DNA of 64,000 nt from Candidatus Brachybacter algidus (GTDB lineage Bacteria; Bacteroidota; Bacteroidia; Chitinophagales; Saprospiraceae): the NCBI GenBank assembly GCA_016711705.1, contig JADJSK010000001.1:310001-374000 (forward strand). The letters are read 5' to 3'. Below, piece by piece: positions 59,406 through 64,000 of the stretch; positions within the stretch are counted from its first letter, which is position 1; each line of letters begins with the position of its first letter. The notes beneath the pieces were generated by a model that worked only from the letters and a program-made list of their open reading frames with translations, ran no database searches and was not told the DNA's origin. The position numbers and the translations under genes were made by a program.

Positions 59406-59939
59406 TCACTTTTCTGCAAAAATATTTTTAGAGTTCCGCCCTAATTCATCGTAATCTAAGCCATATCCAACGACAAAGATATCCGGTATTGTAAATCCAC
59501 TGATTGCAACCTCGGTTTCTTTTATGCGTCTTGATGGTTTATCCAGTAAGGTAACTACACTCGTTGTCACTACATCCAGGCTTTTTATTTTGTCAGTTAA
59601 GACTTTTAGGGTCAATCCCGTATCAATGATATCTTCAAGTATTATTACATGCCTTCCGGCTAAAGAAATACTTATTTCTGACATGACCTTTACTTCCATC
59701 GTTGAGGTGGTGCCTGCATAGGAAGAAAGTTGAATAAATGCAACTTGACACGGTTTTGAATAATTTTTGATCAAATCTATGGCAAAAAAAGAAGCACCAT
59801 TCAATACAATTAGAAATACCGGAATAGCATCATGATACATTGATTCCAATTCCTGTGCCATTTCAGCTATTCTTACCGCGATGACGTGCTCATCCAGATA
59901 TTCTTCAAACTCTTTACCATTAATGGAAATTGATTTCAC
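59406..59939 (-). CDS. hpt: Hypoxanthine phosphoribosyltransferase
   Basis: Salvages hypoxanthine/guanine with PRPP. The 177-residue protein has the PRPP loop VIILEDIIDTGLTL (E102, D103, D106), the LNGASFFAIDLIKNY region and the C-terminal FVVGYGLDYDELGRN. The family match is clear. It follows the M28 peptidase gene by 13 bp on the same strand and abuts the asparaginase stop with no intervening base. Confidence 0.94.
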   Translation of the reverse strand: MKSISINGKEFEEYLDEHVIAVRIAEMAQELESMYHDAIPVFLIVLNGASFFAIDLIKNYSKPCQVAFIQLSSYAGTTSTMEVKVMSEISISLAGRHVIILEDIIDTGLTLKVLTDKIKSLDVVTTSVVTLLDKPSRRIKETEVAISGFTIPDIFVVGYGLDYDELGRNSKNIFAEK

Positions 59940-59952
59940 TTTTTTTTCTTTA

Positions 59953-61344
59953 TTATTTTAGACCGTATTTATCTGCAAGAAAGACGATACTGGCCACAGC
60001 AGCAGCTCCCAATTCAAGTTCTCTCCGATTGACTTTGTCAAAAGTATCATTTGAAGAATGGTGATAGTCGAAATATCTTTGACTATCAGGCATTAGACCC
60101 AATAAAAATGTTTTTAAAGGCCTTAATGTACCCACGTCAGCTCCTGAACCACCCGGTACAAACTGATATCCATATGGTTCAAGTAAGACTTTCCATTCTT
60201 TTAAGCTTTGTTGAAATTCGGGACTGATTCCAGCTTCAGCTTCATAGAAGAAACCTTGTGGACTATTACCTCCCGAGTCCGATTCGATTGCCATCATTTG
60301 TTTTTCTTTTGCCACATCTGCATAGGCTTTATAGGCTTTGCCTCCTGCTAAACCATTTTCTTCATTTGTGTATAATATAGCTCGGATAGTTCTTTGTGGT
60401 TTATATCCACTGCTTTGTAACAACCTTAGCACTTCTATGGACTGAACACATCCTGTGCCATCATCATGTGCGCCCTCGCCAATATCCCAACTGTCAAGGT
60501 GTCCTCCAATGATTATGACTTCATCAGGATATTTACTTCCGGTCAATTGACCAATTACATTGTAGCCATCAGTAGTCCCCATCATTTTAGAAGTTGATTT
60601 GCAGTAGACTCTAACCGGAGATTTGAAATTTAAATCAGCCAGAAGGTTTGAAGATTGGGTTCCAAGAGCGTAGCAAGGAATTTGTCTTGCCCCATCTTCA
60701 AAATTTGTAGCACCTGTATGTGGTTCATCATCGCGATTAGCAGTTACACTTCTGACAAGGGCTGCTACGGCCCCTTTTTTTGCAGCTAATTGTGGTCCAC
60801 GCACTCTTTGATCTACAGTGCTACCATAAGCTTTGCCGGTGTAAAGAGCACTTTCCTGAAATGGTCGATTGAAAAATACAATTTTATCTTTTACCTTCGA
60901 ATCATCCATTTTTTCTAGTTCCTGTAGTGAATTAACGATGATTACTTCACCTTCGACACCCAATTGTCCTGTTCCTGTGGAGTTTCCAAGTGCCAATACC
61001 TTGAGCTCAAAACTGCCTAATTTCGACGAGACTATGCGGCATTCTTCCTTTTCGCCTCTGATCCATACTGGAACTTGACAAGGTTGCAGCCAGACGGAAT
61101 CGAAATTTAATTGCTCCATCAGAGATTTGCTATAATATGTTGCTGCCATTAGCTGAGGAGTTCCGCTAAGTCGATTTCCAATCTTTTTGCACAAAAATTC
61201 AAGCCATTCATATGCCTTACTTTCTACCACCGCTTTTTCATGAAGAGTGGCGATCATTTCGGCATCTGTTTTGCTTTGTCCACATAATTTTGTAGTGATT
61301 AAGGAAAAACTTAAAAATAAAATGCAATAACGTAAATTCTGCAT
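59953..61344 (-). CDS. Secreted M28 family metallopeptidase
   Basis: A di-zinc exopeptidase (carboxypeptidase Q-like). A signal peptide (YCILFLSFSLITTKLCGQ) opens the 463-residue protein. A PA-domain insert lies near residues 120-230. The peptidase core carries the metal ligands: His in IIGGHLDSWDIGEG, Asp in GAHDDGTGC, Glu pair in YTNEENGLAGG, Asp in IESDSGGNSP, and His in FDYHHSSNDTFDKV. It is probably periplasmic or outer-membrane associated. Length and motifs are complete. It is the first gene of an operon with hpt. Confidence 0.92.
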   Translation of the reverse strand: MQNLRYCILFLSFSLITTKLCGQSKTDAEMIATLHEKAVVESKAYEWLEFLCKKIGNRLSGTPQLMAATYYSKSLMEQLNFDSVWLQPCQVPVWIRGEKEECRIVSSKLGSFELKVLALGNSTGTGQLGVEGEVIIVNSLQELEKMDDSKVKDKIVFFNRPFQESALYTGKAYGSTVDQRVRGPQLAAKKGAVAALVRSVTANRDDEPHTGATNFEDGARQIPCYALGTQSSNLLADLNFKSPVRVYCKSTSKMMGTTDGYNVIGQLTGSKYPDEVIIIGGHLDSWDIGEGAHDDGTGCVQSIEVLRLLQSSGYKPQRTIRAILYTNEENGLAGGKAYKAYADVAKEKQMMAIESDSGGNSPQGFFYEAEAGISPEFQQSLKEWKVLLEPYGYQFVPGGSGADVGTLRPLKTFLLGLMPDSQRYFDYHHSSNDTFDKVNRRELELGAAAVASIVFLADKYGLK

Positions 61345-61533
61345 AGCGATGAATTTATTACTTTAAAACTGTAAACTTAAATAAAAAGAGCACTTTAATT
61401 TGGAATTTTAATAAGAATAAATGCTTTGAATAAATGGAGATCTATTATTTATTGCAATGGAATTTAAGAAAAGTTAAAAAATTAAATCTTTAAATATATT
61501 AATCATCATATTTGTGCAATTATATAAATTGAT

Positions 61534-62100
61534 TTGCATCCTACAGATTATAAAGAATGGTCCGATAATAAGCTTGTAGAAGAGTACCTTATTAATCAGC
61601 AAATGGTGTTTTTCGATGAATTGTACAAGCGTTATTCCAACAAAGTTTATTATAAATGTTATTCGCTTTTAGGTGATTTTACCTCTGCGGAAGATGCGAC
61701 GCAAGATATATTTTTGAAAATCATTGTCAATCTTTCTAAGTTTAACTTTAAATCAAAGTTTTCCACCTGGCTTTATTCTATTACTTACAATCATTGCATC
61801 GACCAAATGCGAAGATTGAAAAAAAATAAAATGATTTTCAGTGAAGGCAATGACATTGATGATCCAATGGATGACTCGGAGGAAAGTATTATAAATGAAG
61901 TAAACTTAGTTGCATTGCAAGCTACTCTGGATGTAATAGATGAGGCAGACCGCGCTATATTAATTATGAAATACCAGGACAATTTAATGGTAAAGGATAT
62001 AGCCAATATATTAAATCTTTCGGAAAGCGCTGTCAAGATGAGATTGAAAAGAGCAAAAGAAAAATTTCAGAAAATATTCTTTAATGTACTTAAACAATAA
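61534..62100 (+). CDS. ECF-type RNA polymerase sigma factor
   Basis: A 188-residue sigma-70 family protein. Region 2 is DELYKRYSNKVYYKCYSLLGDFTSAEDATQDIFLKI with FSTWLYSITYNHCIDQMRR, and region 4 is QATLDVIDEADRAILIMKYQDNLMVKDIANILNLSESAVKMRLKRAKEKF. It starts with TTG (61534) and no Shine-Dalgarno sequence. No anti-sigma gene is recognised next to it; the small protein 29 bp downstream has no clear anti-sigma domain. The ECF group is not determined. Confidence 0.92.
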   Translation: MHPTDYKEWSDNKLVEEYLINQQMVFFDELYKRYSNKVYYKCYSLLGDFTSAEDATQDIFLKIIVNLSKFNFKSKFSTWLYSITYNHCIDQMRRLKKNKMIFSEGNDIDDPMDDSEESIINEVNLVALQATLDVIDEADRAILIMKYQDNLMVKDIANILNLSESAVKMRLKRAKEKFQKIFFNVLKQ

Positions 62101-62129
62101 AGTTGCGTCTAATATAAAATGGTATACTA

Positions 62130-62360
62130 TTGAGTGATTTTAGAAATTTTAATGAACTGGAGCAGAAGAATATTGAAGAAACTGGCGGTGTGCCAGAATT
62201 CATCCTTAAGGACTTGCACAGTAGTATAAAATTTTTGAAGTTGGCCGGTGATTGCATGGATGTCTTTATACCTAAGTTTCTTAGTGCTTTGAGTTCGGTG
62301 ATAGGAAACATGGACTCGCGGTCAATGGAGAAGCAGAACGAAGATGATTTGTTCAAATAA
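62130..62360 (+). CDS. Small protein of unknown function next to the sigma factor
   Basis: A 76-residue product starting with TTG: SDFRNFNELEQKNIEETGGVPEFILKDL, then IKFLKLAGDCMDVFIPKFLSALSSVIG and a charged tail. A single moderately hydrophobic helix lies near residues 35-60; there is no signal peptide. It sits 29 bp after the sigma factor and 21 bp before the channel gene on the same strand, so all three may be cotranscribed. It could modulate either neighbour, but nothing in it shows a known domain. Confidence 0.6.
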   Translation: MSDFRNFNELEQKNIEETGGVPEFILKDLHSSIKFLKLAGDCMDVFIPKFLSALSSVIGNMDSRSMEKQNEDDLFK

Positions 62361-62381
62361 TTATTAATATAAATTTAAAAT

Positions 62382-63224
62382 ATGGATAATATCAATTTTC
62401 ATATGGTTGATCAGTTTTTTCAACCTATTATAAGTAGTTTGCCTAAAATACTTGGTGCAATCGGTTTATTTATCCTTGGTTTTATTATAGCCAAAGTAAT
62501 TAGAAGGTTGACCAAAACCTTTTTAGTGAAGATTAAAGTTGATAAGCTGGCGGACAAGTTGGATGAAATAGAGCTATTTGCAAACACTAAAATTAAATTG
62601 GTCATAAGCTCTATTGTCGCAGGCATCATTTATTATTTGCTGTTAGTAGTTTTTACAATAGCTATCACGGATATGCTCAATCTAACCACTGTCTCCTATT
62701 ATCTGACTACAATAATTAACTATCTGCCTCAGGCATTTACGGCTATCGCCTTTTTAATAGTTGGTGTACTTTTTGCTGATTTTATTCGAAAAATGGTTTA
62801 TTCTGCTGCAAAGTCCATCGGAATACCTTCTTCCAGAATTATCTCAACAGTTTTGTTTTACTTTCTTTTTATTAACGTATTTATAAGCGCACTCACTCAG
62901 GCAGGAATTGATACTGAATTTATTCAATCCAATATTACTATGATTATCGGAGGCGTTGTAGTGGCCTTTGCTTTAGGATATGGAATAGCTAGCAAGGATG
63001 TTATGTCAAGTATATTGGCTTCTTACTATAATAAAAGATTCAAAGAGGGTGATACGATTACGATAGAGTCTTATACTGGACAAATAGTATCTATCAGCAA
63101 CACAGACTTTGTATTAAAGGCTGATAATAAAATGGTAGTAATTCCTTTAAGCAAGATTTCAAAAGAATCCATCGTGATACATGCTTCTCTATCAAATGAC
63201 TTGGTGGATTCTAAAATGTCGTAA
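62382..63224 (+). CDS. MscS-like mechanosensitive channel with conserved TM-helix repeats
   Basis: A 280-residue membrane protein. The N-terminal half has repeated TM_helix segments (KILGAIGLFILGFIIAKVIRRLTKTFLVK, LPQAFTAIAFLIVGVLFADFIRKMVYSAAKS). A central MscS-type pore region follows, with the helix IIGGVVVAFALGYGIASKDVMSSILASYY, and a beta domain (FKEGDTITIESYTGQIVSISNTDFVLKADNKMVVIPLSKI). The fold resembles CmpX/YnaI-type channels that respond to membrane tension. Location after a sigma factor suggests regulated expression, which is inference. Confidence 0.88.
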   Translation: MDNINFHMVDQFFQPIISSLPKILGAIGLFILGFIIAKVIRRLTKTFLVKIKVDKLADKLDEIELFANTKIKLVISSIVAGIIYYLLLVVFTIAITDMLNLTTVSYYLTTIINYLPQAFTAIAFLIVGVLFADFIRKMVYSAAKSIGIPSSRIISTVLFYFLFINVFISALTQAGIDTEFIQSNITMIIGGVVVAFALGYGIASKDVMSSILASYYNKRFKEGDTITIESYTGQIVSISNTDFVLKADNKMVVIPLSKISKESIVIHASLSNDLVDSKMS

Positions 63225-63298
63225 TTCATTTGAACCACTTTTGTTTTGATTTGTTAGACTCCCCAAAGAATTTTAATATTTTAACCAAAATAATATCA

Positions 63299-64000
63299 AT
63301 GAAAAAAATTTTCCTTTTAATCTGTTTAACTGCCTTCATTCTAAATGTGGACGCTCAGAATGATGATCGTATCAAAGAGATCAGGAAAGAAATGGCAAAA
63401 AAAGACACAACTGGATGGCTTATTGGCACAGGAATAGGATTTGATTTTGGCCAATTGCTACAGATTAATCCTGCTGTTGGTGCAGGTGAAAACAGAATAG
63501 CAATTGGTGGTCTGGGCAGTTTATTTGCTAATTATAAGAATGGCAAACTAGCTTGGGATAACAATGCAGACCTTTTATTAGGTGTGCAAAAATTAGGAAG
63601 TGGATTTTCGACACTTGCTGTAGGGGAGAAAGTTCCTTTTCAAAAAGTATTGACGAGTTGAGATTTAATTCAAAGCTTGGCTATAAAACAAATGAAACAA
63701 GTAAATTTTATTACTCAGTGCTTCTAACTTTTTTAAGCCAGATTACACCTACTTATTCAGATACATCTTTAGTAAGCCCTATAAAAGGAAATTATCTAAA
63801 AGACCTTTCAGGTAAAGATCAGGGGCCAATAGCAAAATTTCTATCCCCGGCTAGAATTTCCTTCTCTCCGGGTATTGATTATAAACCTAATGCTAACTTA
63901 TCTTTGTTTCTATCACCGGCATCTATCAAAATGGTTGTAGTTGGTGACAAGAATATTGCCGCTATTCCTGCGAGGAATGCTAGTGGTGAACCATTTGGTG
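63299..64000 (+). pseudogene. DUF3078 outer-membrane-type protein, frameshifted and cut by the window end
   Basis: A signal peptide (KIFLLICLTAFILNVDAQ) leads into the DUF3078 domain (TGWLIGTGIGFDFGQLLQINPAVGAGENRIAIGGLGSLFANYKNG, LLGVQKLGSG). The first frame runs to PFQKVLTS and stops at 63661. A frame displaced by one base continues SIDELRFNSKLGYKTNETSKFYYSVLLTFLSQ to the window edge. Adding one A to the five-A run near 63641-63646 restores QKSIDELRFNSKLGYK, the expected DUF3078 sequence. Such proteins are predicted beta-barrel or surface proteins of Bacteroidota. The start MKKIFLL (63299) is preferred over the ATG at 63230. The C-terminal part is outside the window. Confidence 0.87.

Overview
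The window is a low-GC stretch of a Bacteroidota chromosome, most like Saprospiria/Chitinophagia. The reasons are: a complete Alternative Complex III plus heme-copper oxidase operon in the Bacteroidota order; many TAnnTTTG (-7) promoter boxes just upstream of genes; almost no Shine-Dalgarno sequences, with several GTG/TTG starts; and families typical of the phylum (DUF3078, DUF4159, TapB-like, LytS-type kinase with Reg_prop propeller, acidic lipoproteins). I saw no tRNA, rRNA, CRISPR array, insertion sequence or prophage.

Layout. 1-2.5 kb: the 5' part of leuS, then a GxxExxY (PD-(D/E)XK-like) gene set between two repeat arrays that point toward each other. 2.5-12 kb: housekeeping genes (M20 peptidase, FKBP isomerase, cysS, LysE-type exporter, DUF4159, YjbR, FAD oxidoreductase, CNNM/CorC protein). 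12-19.5 kb: acidic cytochrome c, a CRP-like regulator with a heme-copper-oxidase-like membrane protein, lipoprotein methyltransferase, yceD-rpmF, ridA, a frameshifted trpS and thyA. 19.8-36 kb: one long respiratory operon, actABCDEF-coxBA-ctaB-coxC1-coxC2-coxD-Sco-like-DUF420, passing electrons from menaquinol through ACIII to oxygen. 36-42 kb: helical repeat protein, aminotransferase, and a surface-glycosylation trio (GT2, methyltransferase, GT39-like with TPRs). 42-46 kb: a large orphan sensor kinase. 46.5-64 kb: carboxyltransferase, RluA, a RibF-GT2 fusion, mrp-nfu, pyrF, fabG-ammonia-lyase, nucleoside phosphorylase, LuxE/PaaK-like enzyme, short asparaginase, hpt, M28 peptidase, ECF sigma factor, MscS-like channel and a frameshifted DUF3078 gene cut by the window end.

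The most unusual signals are: (i) the GxxExxY gene whose ORF ends lie inside inward-facing repeat arrays; (ii) intergenic spacers built from degenerate repeats in an exact 7-bp register, with a different heptamer at each locus and none inside the respiratory operon; (iii) three genes interrupted by single-base indels, which may be sequencing errors; (iv) a catalytic Asp-to-Tyr change in PyrF; (v) a Sco-like protein without copper ligands; (vi) a RibF-glycosyltransferase fusion; and (vii) a kinase gene whose signal peptide has no canonical start codon.
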